A stretch of DNA of 8,036 nt from an uncultured Mucispirillum sp. (lineage in GTDB: Bacteria; Chrysiogenota; Deferribacteres; Deferribacterales; Mucispirillaceae), in the NCBI GenBank assembly GCA_945947845.1, contig CAMEZN010000068.1, forward strand, positions 1 through 8,036, written 5' to 3'. The notes under the pieces were generated by a model. That model was not told where the DNA came from. It was given only the letters and a program-made list of their open reading frames with translations, and searched no databases. Positions within the stretch are counted from its first letter, which is position 1. Each line of letters opens with the position of its first letter. The translations under genes and the position numbers were made by a program. Below, in pieces: positions 1 through 6,937 of the stretch.

Positions 1-209
1 GTGAGCTTGTGCAGTCTGGTTCTACTAAAAGTATGATTTTTGATATTATGTATCAAATTTCATATCTTTCTAATATAATGACACTTATTCCGGGCGATAT
101 TATTTTAACAGGCACACCAAATGCAGCAGTAGAAGTGCAGAATAATGATAAAATAGATATTACTATTGATAATATTGGAACTCTTACTAATAAGTGTATA
201 AGTGAGTAA
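1..209 (+). CDS. Fumarylacetoacetate hydrolase (FAH) family protein, C-terminal fragment
   Basis: This is the 3' end of a gene whose start lies before the window. About 68 residues are visible, in the frame starting at base 3. They match the C-terminal end of the FAA-hydrolase fold: a T-K-S-MIF segment, then YLSNIMTLIPGDIILTGTP, then a short beta-rich tail with a D-K-I-D-I-x-I-x-x-IG-x-L-x-N pattern. Family members are metal-dependent enzymes that cleave C-C bonds or isomerise or decarboxylate acylpyruvate-type substrates in the cytoplasm. The metal-binding acidic residues and the catalytic His lie upstream, so the exact substrate cannot be judged. A GTG at base 9 is an internal Val codon, not a start, because the frame is open to the window edge. 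The next gene begins 3 bp after the stop, which suggests an operon. I am confident about the family but not about the specific reaction. Confidence 0.85.
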   Translation, partial: ELVQSGSTKSMIFDIMYQISYLSNIMTLIPGDIILTGTPNAAVEVQNNDKIDITIDNIGTLTNKCISE

Positions 210-212
210 TTT

Positions 213-452
213 ATGAATAATAAAATAGAATGTGATATGTGCGGCACATGCTGCATAGCTTACAGCATATCATCACTTAATAAGAAAGCAGGTGAGCCAT
301 GTAAACACCTTCTGCCTGATGGTAAATGTGGTGATTATGAAAACAGACCGCAGGTATGCAGAGATTTTCAGGCTGATTATTTTTGTTATTTTTTATCTTC
401 CTTATCTCGTGAAGAACAGATAGAAATTATTAAAGAGCTTTATGATGCGTAA
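213..452 (+). CDS. YkgJ-type cysteine-cluster protein (CxxCGxCC)
   Basis: A 79-residue protein with eight cysteines (C7, C10, C13, C14, C30, C39, C49, C58). The opening ECDMCGTCC and the later pattern C-K-H-L...G-K-C-x-x-Y-x-x-RP-x-x-CRDF are the signature of the YkgJ / UPF0153 family, a predicted zinc- or iron-binding group with no settled function. The protein is short for the family but appears complete, with no signal peptide or membrane segment, so it is probably cytoplasmic. The ATG follows the upstream stop by 3 bp; a weak purine stretch, GTGAG, sits 6 bp before it. The 3' end overlaps coaE by 11 bp, which suggests translational coupling. What the metal site does, and whether it serves CoA metabolism or the FAH-type enzyme upstream, cannot be read from the sequence. 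Confidence 0.85.
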   Translation: MNNKIECDMCGTCCIAYSISSLNKKAGEPCKHLLPDGKCGDYENRPQVCRDFQADYFCYFLSSLSREEQIEIIKELYDA

Positions 453-1065
453 TATTGGAATGACTGGTGGTATAGGCAGCGGAAAAAACCAAGTGGCAGA
501 AATGTTTGAAAAACTAGGTTTTTATACTATTGATTCAGATATTTCAAGTAGAAAAGTTATGGCAAAAGGCGGGACTGCTTATGAAAAAATTGTTTCTTTT
601 TTTGGCAGCGATATATTAGATGAAAAAGGCGATATATTAAGAAAAAAACTGGGCGATATTGTTTTTAATGATAAAGAAAAGCTTAAAATATTAGAAAATA
701 TTGTGCACCCTGCTATATATGAGTATGAAAGGAAAGAAAGGTCAAAAATATACGGAAGAGATGATAAGGCTGTTGTTATTACTCATGCTGCTTTGATAAT
801 AGAAAGCGGCAGTATTGATAAATATGATGCTTTAATTGTTATTTCATGCCCTGATAGCATACAGGTAGAAAGAGTTATTCAGCGAGATAATTTTACAAGA
901 GAAAAAGCTGAAAATATCGTAGCTCATCAGATGCCTAATGAAGAAAGGCTTAAATATGCTGATTTTATAATAGATAATTCATCAACCCTTGATGATTTAT
1001 ATAAGGAAGTAAAAAGAGTGCATAACTTAATAACTCAGATAAACTATGGGGAAAAGCATAACTAA
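442..1065 (+). CDS. coaE: Dephospho-CoA kinase
   Basis: Catalyses the last step of coenzyme A synthesis, ATP-dependent phosphorylation of the 3'-OH of dephospho-CoA, in the cytoplasm. The protein has 207 residues, normal for the family. It starts with the P-loop GMTGGIGSGK (residues 6-15), followed by the DSD motif (31-33; usually DAD, carrying the catalytic Asp), HP at 89-90, HAALIIE at 115-121 (usually PLLFE-like), the lid segment around RVIQRD (144-149), AHQ (161-163) and AD...IDN (173-179). The residue after the Walker A Lys is Asn16 where Ser or Thr is expected, read from codons GGA AAA AAC CAA. Two in-frame ATGs (442 and 445) are possible starts. The purine stretch AAAGAG at 432-437 lies 4 bp before the first and 7 bp before the second, so the second may be preferred, giving 206 residues. 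The start overlaps the upstream cysteine-cluster gene. Assignment is secure; activity depends on whether Asn is tolerated. Confidence 0.93.
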   Translation: MMRNIGMTGGIGSGKNQVAEMFEKLGFYTIDSDISSRKVMAKGGTAYEKIVSFFGSDILDEKGDILRKKLGDIVFNDKEKLKILENIVHPAIYEYERKERSKIYGRDDKAVVITHAALIIESGSIDKYDALIVISCPDSIQVERVIQRDNFTREKAENIVAHQMPNEERLKYADFIIDNSSTLDDLYKEVKRVHNLITQINYGEKHN

Positions 1066-1073
1066 TGCAGCAA

Positions 1074-1607
1074 TTACTTTACAAATGGAATAATACCTGT
1101 AAATATGCCTGTTATATAAAATACTAACAGCATAAAATATGAAGTAATACCTGTTATAATCATCATAAACAATAATTCATAGAAAAAGATATTCCTTTGA
1201 AATGATATGCTAATATTTATTTTTTTATTTTGTGGATAAAAAAGTCTGTAAAATTTTAGTTTTGAAAAAATATAAATAAATAATGGAATATATAAAAGAA
1301 AAATAGAAAATATATTCATAAACCTAAAATATGGGATAAAACATAGAACTGATATTACAGCTGAAAAAAATATAAATTTAGCTAAAATATTTTTATATAT
1401 TTTCCTGTCATAAAGAGCTGGAAGAGTAAACCTGCATTGCAGTTTATTAAATAAATACATAAAAATAATATTAAAAGGTATAAATAAAGCAGGTAAAAAA
1501 AGAAAAAAAGTCTTATAACTTACAGATATAATAAAATACAGCAAAAATATTATACTAATAATAATATATACTTGCTTATTGATTTTATTAACAACTATTT
1601 TTTTCAT
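1074..1607 (-). CDS. Unknown multi-pass membrane protein
   Basis: A 177-residue protein I do not recognise. Hydrophobic stretches at about residues 13-32, 34-54, 75-94, 97-117 and 141-170 suggest five or possibly six inner-membrane helices; the last stretch is long enough to be one helix plus a re-entrant or second segment. Short basic loops (for example around 67-73 and 117-130) separate them. Phe and Ile together make up about 35% of residues (30 Phe, 32 Ile by my count), partly a result of AT-rich codons. It has no obvious catalytic motif and no signal for a known transporter family. The ATG at 1607 gives a typical MKK start, but no good Shine-Dalgarno is seen. It lies 52 bp downstream of the tautomerase-like gene on the same strand and ends 8 bp from the convergent coaE. 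The long uninterrupted frame in AT-rich DNA supports a real gene, probably lineage-restricted. Confidence 0.7.
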   Translation of the reverse strand: MKKIVVNKINKQVYIIISIIFLLYFIISVSYKTFFLFLPALFIPFNIIFMYLFNKLQCRFTLPALYDRKIYKNILAKFIFFSAVISVLCFIPYFRFMNIFSIFLLYIPLFIYIFSKLKFYRLFYPQNKKINISISFQRNIFFYELLFMMIITGITSYFMLLVFYITGIFTGIIPFVK

Positions 1608-1659
1608 AAAATAAAGGTTATATGCTTATATACTTTTACTAATTTTCTATTTTACTATG
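1608..1659 (-). other. Short AT-rich intergenic gap, possible weak internal promoter
   Basis: The 52 bp between the tautomerase-like gene and the membrane-protein gene is the largest gap in the - strand run. Read on the - strand it contains TATAAG and TATAAC hexamers about 17-25 bp before the ATG, which could act as a -10 element. No convincing -35 and no GC-rich hairpin with a T-run are visible. A 5-bp A/T-only inverted repeat is too weak to call a terminator. The membrane gene could be read through from the operon or have its own weak promoter. Confidence 0.2.
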
Positions 1660-1926
1660 TTATGGGAACATTTCTTTAAAAAAAGATTTTTTCTTAGCTT
1701 CTTTTTCGGCAGGTTTTTCTTCTAATTTTTCTTCTTTTTCTGCTTTTGTGCTCTGAACTTTATTATCACTGCTGTTCATATTTTCCCGCGGCAGTTCATG
1801 AAGTGATACAGATATTTCACTTTTATCTATCTCTGCTATTTCAGATAATACTGCCTGCATACTTTCTATTAATTTTTTCTTTTGCGACTGACTTATACTT
1901 GGTAAATCTATTGAAATATGTGCCAT
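1660..1926 (-). CDS. 4-oxalocrotonate tautomerase-like protein lacking the catalytic proline
   Basis: An 88-residue cytoplasmic protein. Residues 1-50 look like a tautomerase (4-OT) monomer: a short beta strand HISIDLP, a helix with SQSQKKKLIESMQAVLSEI (12-30), a second strand SEISVSLHELP (36-46) and PRENM (46-50), matching the family's PRENW-like element. Two hallmarks are missing. The residue after Met is Ala (codon GCA) rather than the Pro whose free amino group is the catalytic base in this family, and the usual WGIGG-type ending is replaced after residue 50 by a 38-residue Lys/Glu-rich tail ending KKKSFFKEMFP. The start is well supported: AGAAGG (1938-1933) lies 6 nt before the ATG and inside the end of ftsK, whose stop is 3 bp upstream. 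It is probably co-translated with ftsK. I infer a non-enzymatic or altered tautomerase-fold protein; a distinct small protein with chance similarity is possible. Confidence 0.65.
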   Translation of the reverse strand: MAHISIDLPSISQSQKKKLIESMQAVLSEIAEIDKSEISVSLHELPRENMNSSDNKVQSTKAEKEEKLEEKPAEKEAKKKSFFKEMFP

Positions 1927-1929
1927 AGT

Positions 1930-4500
1930 CTACCTTCTTATTACTTTTCTTGGTTTTGCTGTGCCATCACTTGGTTCTAGTATCCCTCTTGCTTCCATCA
2001 TTTCAACAATACGGGCTGCTCTATTATAGCCTATTTTAAACATTCTTTGTATCATAGAGATTGATGCAGTTCCTTTATCCATTACAGCATCTACTGCCTG
2101 CTGGTATAATACATCTTCATCTTCATCATCGCTGACTGCTCCGCCTTCCCGCACTTCCTGCACCATAGCCATATTATATTCAGGCTCACCATACTGTTCG
2201 TGCAGATATTCTACTATACCCCTTACTTCATCATCTGAAACAAATGCACCATGTATGCGAAGTGCATCACTTGTGCCCGGCGGTATAAAAAGGCTGTCCC
2301 CCATACCTAAAAGTGTATCTGCTCCGTTTTGGTCTATTATTACACGAGAATCATTTTTTTGAGATACTTTAAAAGAAAGCCTTGCAGGCATATTTGCTTT
2401 TATCAGCCCTGTTATTACATTTGTTGTAGGTCTTTGTGTTGCAATAATTAAATGTATACCTACTGCTCTTGCCATTTGTGCAATACGGGCAATAGACATT
2501 TCTACATCTTTTCCAGCTACCATCATTAAGTCTGCAAATTCATCTACTATTACTACTAAGTAAGGCATTTTCTCTGCCTGTTCATCGTCTTTTATTATTT
2601 CATTATAGCCATCTAGATTACGGACTTTTTTTTCTGCAAGCAGTGTATATCGCCTAGTCATTTCTGCTACTACATTTTTTAATACACTAGCGGCAAGCCT
2701 TGTATCTGTAACAACTGGTGCCATTAAGTGCGGTATACCGTCATATATGCTTAATTCCACCATTTTTGGGTCTATCATTATAAATTTAACTTCATCTGGT
2801 GATGACTTATATAAAATTGAGCAAATCATAGTGTTAATACCTACTGATTTACCACTGCCTGTTGTTCCTGCTACAAGCAAATGGGGCATTTTACGGATAT
2901 CTGACATATATGGTCTGCCGATAACATCTTTCCCAAGTGCCACAGTTAAAGGTGATTTACTATTTTTAAATTCGCTTGTCTGCAATAACTCTTTTATAGA
3001 TACAGACTGTCTGTTTTTATTAGGTATTTCTATACCTACTGCATTTTTACCCGGAATTGGTGCAATTATCCTGATAGATAATGCACTCATACTTAATGCT
3101 AAATCACTTTCAAGTGAAGCTATTTTTGAAACCCTTGTGCCTGCTACCGGCTCAAACTCAAACATAGTAACAACAGGACCCGGCTGTATTGCCCTGACTA
3201 CTCCTGAAATACCAAAATCTAAAAGCTTCTGAGTTAATATATCACCTTGGGCTTTCATTTCTTCTGCACTATCCAGCCGAACATTATTTACTGGGTCTTT
3301 CAATATGCTAAGTGGTATATTATAAGAAGTGAAAAAGGCTTTTTTGGCTGTTTCCATTTCTCTTATTTCTATTTCTTCATCTTCATTATTTTCTTCTATA
3401 TTTTTTTCTGCACTATATGCCTGTTTAATAAGCGGTTCTGTATATTCAATTTTTTCTTCCAGTATTTCTTTATCTATTTCTGCTTGTGTATCTTCTTTTA
3501 TGATGTTTTCATCTATCTTATTTTCATAAGTGCTTATTTCCCTTTCTGGCTCTATATCAATAATATTACCTTCATCTACTTTATCTGATAAATGTTCTTC
3601 TGAACTATTTAAAAATTTAATATTAGATATTGCTTCAAGCTCATCTTTATCAAGCAGCTGTTCTGGCTGTTTTTCATACAGTTGCAGTGATGTAACTGGT
3701 TTTTCTGAACCAGACTGCTTTTCTTCATGTTTTTTACTTTTAAAGAATGATTTTATTTTCTCCATTAATGATGGTTTTTCTTCATATTCATCATATTCTT
3801 CATCATCTAATTCTTCTCTATATTCTTCTTTTATACTTTCTGTATTTTTACTTTCCTTATTAAAGATTCCTTTTATAAAAAGTATAAACCTTTTAATATA
3901 CATAAAAAGTATTCTAAACCCGTGCCCCATATCTGAAAAAGAAATAGAAAAAAGCAGCATACCAAAGGCAATTGTAATAAATGAAAATACTATTATTCCA
4001 CCTACTCTGCCCATAAAAGAGAGTATAAAACTACTGCCAAGTGCACCTAATGTGGCACCTGCTGGCTGTTTTGTAAAATAGAAATCCATTCCGCCAATTA
4101 GTCCGCTTATAATTGCAAGGCTTATAATAACTCCCATGCCATATAAAAAACCTAGAATTGGGGAAAGCATAAAAGTAAGCCCTTTTTTATATCTATATAG
4201 AAGCACTGATATATAGATAGAAAGAAATGGTATAAATAAAGCTGTCCACCCAAAATAGAGCCCAAGAAAATCTGCTGCATATGCTCCTGCCTTGCCAAAT
4301 AGATTTTCTGTTTTAATATCATTATATTTTGAGAACTCTATTGTAGAATATGCAGGGTCATGTTCAGAATATGATAGTAATGAAAGCAGAAAAAATATCG
4401 CTATTAAACCAAAAAATAGCAAAAGAATGTCGCTTGATATACCTTTATCATTTTTATTATTAACTGTATTTTTGTTTACAGCATTTTTACGTTTTTTCAT
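1930..4500 (-). CDS. ftsK: FtsK/SpoIIIE DNA translocase
   Basis: A septum-anchored, ATP-driven motor that pumps chromosome ends and activates dimer resolution during division. The 856-residue protein has the full family layout. Four membrane helices lie at about 22-44, 72-100, 108-135 and 156-186. A cytoplasmic linker rich in Glu, Lys and Asp spans about 205-380. The alpha/beta motor runs from about 385 to 775, with Walker A GTTGSGKS (545-552), Walker B LVVIVDEFADL (648-658), ATQRP (687-691) and the conserved RVIIDQNGADTLLGMGD (719-735). A winged-helix gamma domain covers about 795-853, with GYNRAARIVEMMEARG as the probable DNA-reading helix region. The gamma helix resembles that of B. subtilis SpoIIIE, so it probably reads KOPS/SRS-like polar octamers and contacts XerD. 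The start overlaps the uppP stop in ATGA, with no strong Shine-Dalgarno, which suggests translational coupling. Nothing essential appears missing. Confidence 0.97.
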   Translation of the reverse strand: MKKRKNAVNKNTVNNKNDKGISSDILLLFFGLIAIFFLLSLLSYSEHDPAYSTIEFSKYNDIKTENLFGKAGAYAADFLGLYFGWTALFIPFLSIYISVLLYRYKKGLTFMLSPILGFLYGMGVIISLAIISGLIGGMDFYFTKQPAGATLGALGSSFILSFMGRVGGIIVFSFITIAFGMLLFSISFSDMGHGFRILFMYIKRFILFIKGIFNKESKNTESIKEEYREELDDEEYDEYEEKPSLMEKIKSFFKSKKHEEKQSGSEKPVTSLQLYEKQPEQLLDKDELEAISNIKFLNSSEEHLSDKVDEGNIIDIEPEREISTYENKIDENIIKEDTQAEIDKEILEEKIEYTEPLIKQAYSAEKNIEENNEDEEIEIREMETAKKAFFTSYNIPLSILKDPVNNVRLDSAEEMKAQGDILTQKLLDFGISGVVRAIQPGPVVTMFEFEPVAGTRVSKIASLESDLALSMSALSIRIIAPIPGKNAVGIEIPNKNRQSVSIKELLQTSEFKNSKSPLTVALGKDVIGRPYMSDIRKMPHLLVAGTTGSGKSVGINTMICSILYKSSPDEVKFIMIDPKMVELSIYDGIPHLMAPVVTDTRLAASVLKNVVAEMTRRYTLLAEKKVRNLDGYNEIIKDDEQAEKMPYLVVIVDEFADLMMVAGKDVEMSIARIAQMARAVGIHLIIATQRPTTNVITGLIKANMPARLSFKVSQKNDSRVIIDQNGADTLLGMGDSLFIPPGTSDALRIHGAFVSDDEVRGIVEYLHEQYGEPEYNMAMVQEVREGGAVSDDEDEDVLYQQAVDAVMDKGTASISMIQRMFKIGYNRAARIVEMMEARGILEPSDGTAKPRKVIRR
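1933..1938 (-). promoter_or_regulatory. Ribosome binding site of the tautomerase-like gene
   Basis: AGAAGG on the - strand, 6 nt before the ATG at 1926. It lies within the last Arg codons of ftsK. It fixes the start that leaves Ala, not Pro, at position 2 of the small protein. Confidence 0.6.
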
Positions 4501-5285
4501 AAGAAGATAACCACTATTAACCCTAATATTAAACAGTATACTGCAAAGAATTTAAGTTGAGCTTTTCTAATAAAAGCCATCATTATACCTATCACTATAA
4601 AACCAGAAATAAATGCAGCTGCCATGCCTGCCCCATAAGGAATAAGCATTTCTATATTAGTGATTGTTACATCTTTTATCTGCAATATCATAGCACCTAA
4701 AATTGCTGGGACAGAAAGTAAAAATGAAAACTCTGCTGCTTCTTCTCTCTCTATGCCAAGCATACAGCTGACAGCAATTGTTGTTCCGCTTCGTGAGATA
4801 CCCGGAGTTACTGCAAGCCCCTGAGCTATACCTATTATTATACTTTTACCAGCAGTTATTCTGCCCCTGCCGTGAAAATTATCTGATATTATTAAAAGTA
4901 ATGATGTTACAATTAAAGCATAACCAACAAAAATAATTGTTTCAAAATATTCAAGAGCATACTTTTCAAAAGCAAGCCCTATTATTGCTGTTGGTATAGA
5001 TGCAATAATAATACCCCACAAAAACCTTTTATTTTCAAAATAATCTTTTTGAAATCTTTTAAAAAAGATACCAAAAAAAGCTTTTATTATTAAAAATACC
5101 CGCCTGCGAAAATATATTAATACTACTAATAAAGTAGCAACATGCAGCATTACATCAAAAAGCATATCTGGTGATTCAAAATTTAATATATATTTACCTA
5201 TTGCCAGATGGCCTGAACTACTGACAGGTAAAAATTCTGTCAGCCCTTGTAATATTCCTAAAATTACTGCATTGATTGTGCTCAT
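4497..5285 (-). CDS. uppP: Undecaprenyl-diphosphatase (UppP/BacA)
   Basis: An integral membrane enzyme that removes a phosphate from undecaprenyl diphosphate to regenerate the C55-P carrier used for peptidoglycan and other surface polymers. Loss or excess alters bacitracin sensitivity in known species. The 262-residue protein is normal in length. Motif 1, QGLTEFLPVSSSGH (13-26), carries the Q/E-x-x-x-E pair (Q13, E17) and H26. Motif 2, PGISRSGTT (161-169), supplies R165. Several hydrophobic helices fill the rest, including 91-105, 115-133, 186-201 and 212-262. The start is an ATGA overlap with the rnj stop; a TGGAG lies 10 nt before it and AAAGGA directly abuts it. The stop overlaps the ftsK start in the same way. 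Both motifs are intact, so I expect a working enzyme. Confidence 0.96.
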   Translation of the reverse strand: MSTINAVILGILQGLTEFLPVSSSGHLAIGKYILNFESPDMLFDVMLHVATLLVVLIYFRRRVFLIIKAFFGIFFKRFQKDYFENKRFLWGIIIASIPTAIIGLAFEKYALEYFETIIFVGYALIVTSLLLIISDNFHGRGRITAGKSIIIGIAQGLAVTPGISRSGTTIAVSCMLGIEREEAAEFSFLLSVPAILGAMILQIKDVTITNIEMLIPYGAGMAAAFISGFIVIGIMMAFIRKAQLKFFAVYCLILGLIVVIFL

Positions 5286-6937
5286 TCCTTTACTGCTCCA
5301 TTATGAGTATTTATTATACTTATAAGCGGCCGCTTGCTGAACCTTTTTTTGAAAAATTTTTTCACAGTCTGCTCTGCATATTCTCTAAACTCTATCTTTT
5401 GTTCTGTGCCGCTGCTCTCTATAAGACTGTATTCTATTAATGATTGTTTTAATATATTTATATATTCTTTTTCAACAGAAAAACCGATTAACTGTATAAT
5501 TATTTCATTTTCCTGTATATTCTCTATATTTTCTGCACTATTTACTACCACAACTGCACCATTAATTGCAAGTTTTTTTCTTTCTTTAAGACCATCAGCT
5601 GTTAAAAATTCACCTGTATTTAAATCTACATATCTTTTTCCTGCTGGTATTTCCTGAATTTCTTTGAATATACTGTTTTCAAATATTATCTTCCTGCCTG
5701 CTGTAAAAAATATAATATTCTCACTTTTAATACCATGCTCTTCTGCAAGCTTTTTATGTTTAACTATATGCTGCACTTCACCATGTATTGGCACTAAATA
5801 TTTAGGCTTTAATATATTTAGTAAAAGTATTGCATCTTCTTTTGCAGCATGGCCTGAAACATGTATAGGTAAATCATCAGCTGTGATTACTGAACCACCT
5901 TTTTCATATATATTATTAATAATGTATATAAGCCTTTGCTCATTACCGGGGATTATCCTTGATGAAAATACAAATGTATCGCCTTTTCTTACTTTTATAT
6001 TTGAATAATCATTTTCTGCTATTTTTGTTATAACACTTGAATTTTCCCCTTGTGAACCTGTTGCAATAAAGCATATTTTATTATCATCAAGTTTTTCTAC
6101 CTGTTTTCTTGGTATCAATATTTCATCATTAAATGACAGCATACCCTGCTTTCTTGCTGTATCTACATGCTTTATTAATGATGAGCCTTCTAATGCAACT
6201 TTTCTTCCATATTTTTCTGCATAGTTAAAAACACTTTGCAATCTTTCTGTATTTGATGCAAATGTAGTAAAAAAAATTCTTCCTTCTGCCTGTTTAAATA
6301 CCTGCTCTATACCTTTTATTACCTGTTTTTCCCCTTTTGTAAAACCATTTTTAATAATATTTGTAGAATCTGCCATTAAGCAGTCTATACCATTTTTTCC
6401 AAATTCTATAAATTCTTTTAATGGGAATGGTGCACAAGTTACAGGCGATGAATCTATTTTATAATCAGATATATGCACAGCTTGGAACTCTTCTGCAATT
6501 TTCAATAACACTGCATAAGTGCCATGAATTGAATGACTTATTGGATATGGAGTTATTTCAAAATCACCCCATTCAAAAGGTCTAAAATCATCTATATATA
6601 TTTGGCTGGCTGATACATCGTATTCTTTAAGCCTTTTATTTAAAATTTCCCATGAATATCTGCCACATACTACTGTAATTTCTGGATACTCCTTAATTAA
6701 ATAAGGCACAGCACCAATATGGTCTTCATGTGCATGGGTGATTATAAGCATAATTTTTTTATGGATAATTTCAGATAAGTAGGAAAAATCCGGAACGACA
6801 AGGTCTACCCCTATTTCATCGATTTTAGCAAACTTAACACCGCAATCAACAATTACTGCATATCTATCTGTTTCATAGATATACATATTCATTCCTATTT
6901 CTCCGGCACCGCCAAGGCTGGAAATAGATATTTTCAT
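5282..6937 (-). CDS. rnj: Ribonuclease J
   Basis: A metallo-beta-lactamase/beta-CASP nuclease with 5'-to-3' exonuclease and endonuclease activity in RNA processing and decay; in known species it is cytoplasmic. The 551-residue protein is family-typical in length. The zinc site is seen in THAHEDHIGA (H68, H70, D72, H73), SHSIHG (H135, H138) and the bridging Asp158 in HISDYKID. Beta-CASP features include the GSQGE motif (294-298), IHVSGHAAKED (358-368, with H363) and VPIHGE (382-387, with H385). A C-terminal domain follows from about residue 450. The Asp158 region usually reads TGDF in this family and here reads ISDY, but the metal Asp is kept. A good ribosome binding site, AAGGGAG (6948-6942), lies 4 nt before the ATG, which overlaps the ispF stop in TAATG. 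The next gene, uppP, overlaps by 4 nt. Assignment is secure. Confidence 0.96.
   Translation of the reverse strand: MKISISSLGGAGEIGMNMYIYETDRYAVIVDCGVKFAKIDEIGVDLVVPDFSYLSEIIHKKIMLIITHAHEDHIGAVPYLIKEYPEITVVCGRYSWEILNKRLKEYDVSASQIYIDDFRPFEWGDFEITPYPISHSIHGTYAVLLKIAEEFQAVHISDYKIDSSPVTCAPFPLKEFIEFGKNGIDCLMADSTNIIKNGFTKGEKQVIKGIEQVFKQAEGRIFFTTFASNTERLQSVFNYAEKYGRKVALEGSSLIKHVDTARKQGMLSFNDEILIPRKQVEKLDDNKICFIATGSQGENSSVITKIAENDYSNIKVRKGDTFVFSSRIIPGNEQRLIYIINNIYEKGGSVITADDLPIHVSGHAAKEDAILLLNILKPKYLVPIHGEVQHIVKHKKLAEEHGIKSENIIFFTAGRKIIFENSIFKEIQEIPAGKRYVDLNTGEFLTADGLKERKKLAINGAVVVVNSAENIENIQENEIIIQLIGFSVEKEYINILKQSLIEYSLIESSGTEQKIEFREYAEQTVKKFFKKRFSKRPLISIINTHNGAVKE

Noticed and set aside
53..256. 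- strand open frame across the FAH-family gene end and the cysteine-cluster gene start
   Set aside because: It is antisense to two supported genes and shows no recognisable features.
1619..1640. AT-only inverted repeat in the gap before the membrane gene (possible terminator)
   Set aside because: The stem is only 5 A/T pairs with no following T-run on the - strand, so it is too weak to call.
2747..3232. 161-codon + strand open frame opposite the FtsK motor domain
   Set aside because: It is fully antisense to the highly conserved motor domain, and its sequence is the complement of conserved ftsK codons with no domain signature.
3247..4081. Long + strand open frames opposite the ftsK linker and membrane region, giving Ser/Phe-rich proteins
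   Set aside because: They are antisense to the AT-rich, Glu/Lys-rich ftsK linker, which produces Ser/Phe-rich complements by composition. There is no ribosome binding site or family resemblance, and ftsK is clearly real.
5334..6008. Two + strand open frames opposite rnj
   Set aside because: They are antisense to a well-supported RNase J gene, with no motif or ribosome binding site.
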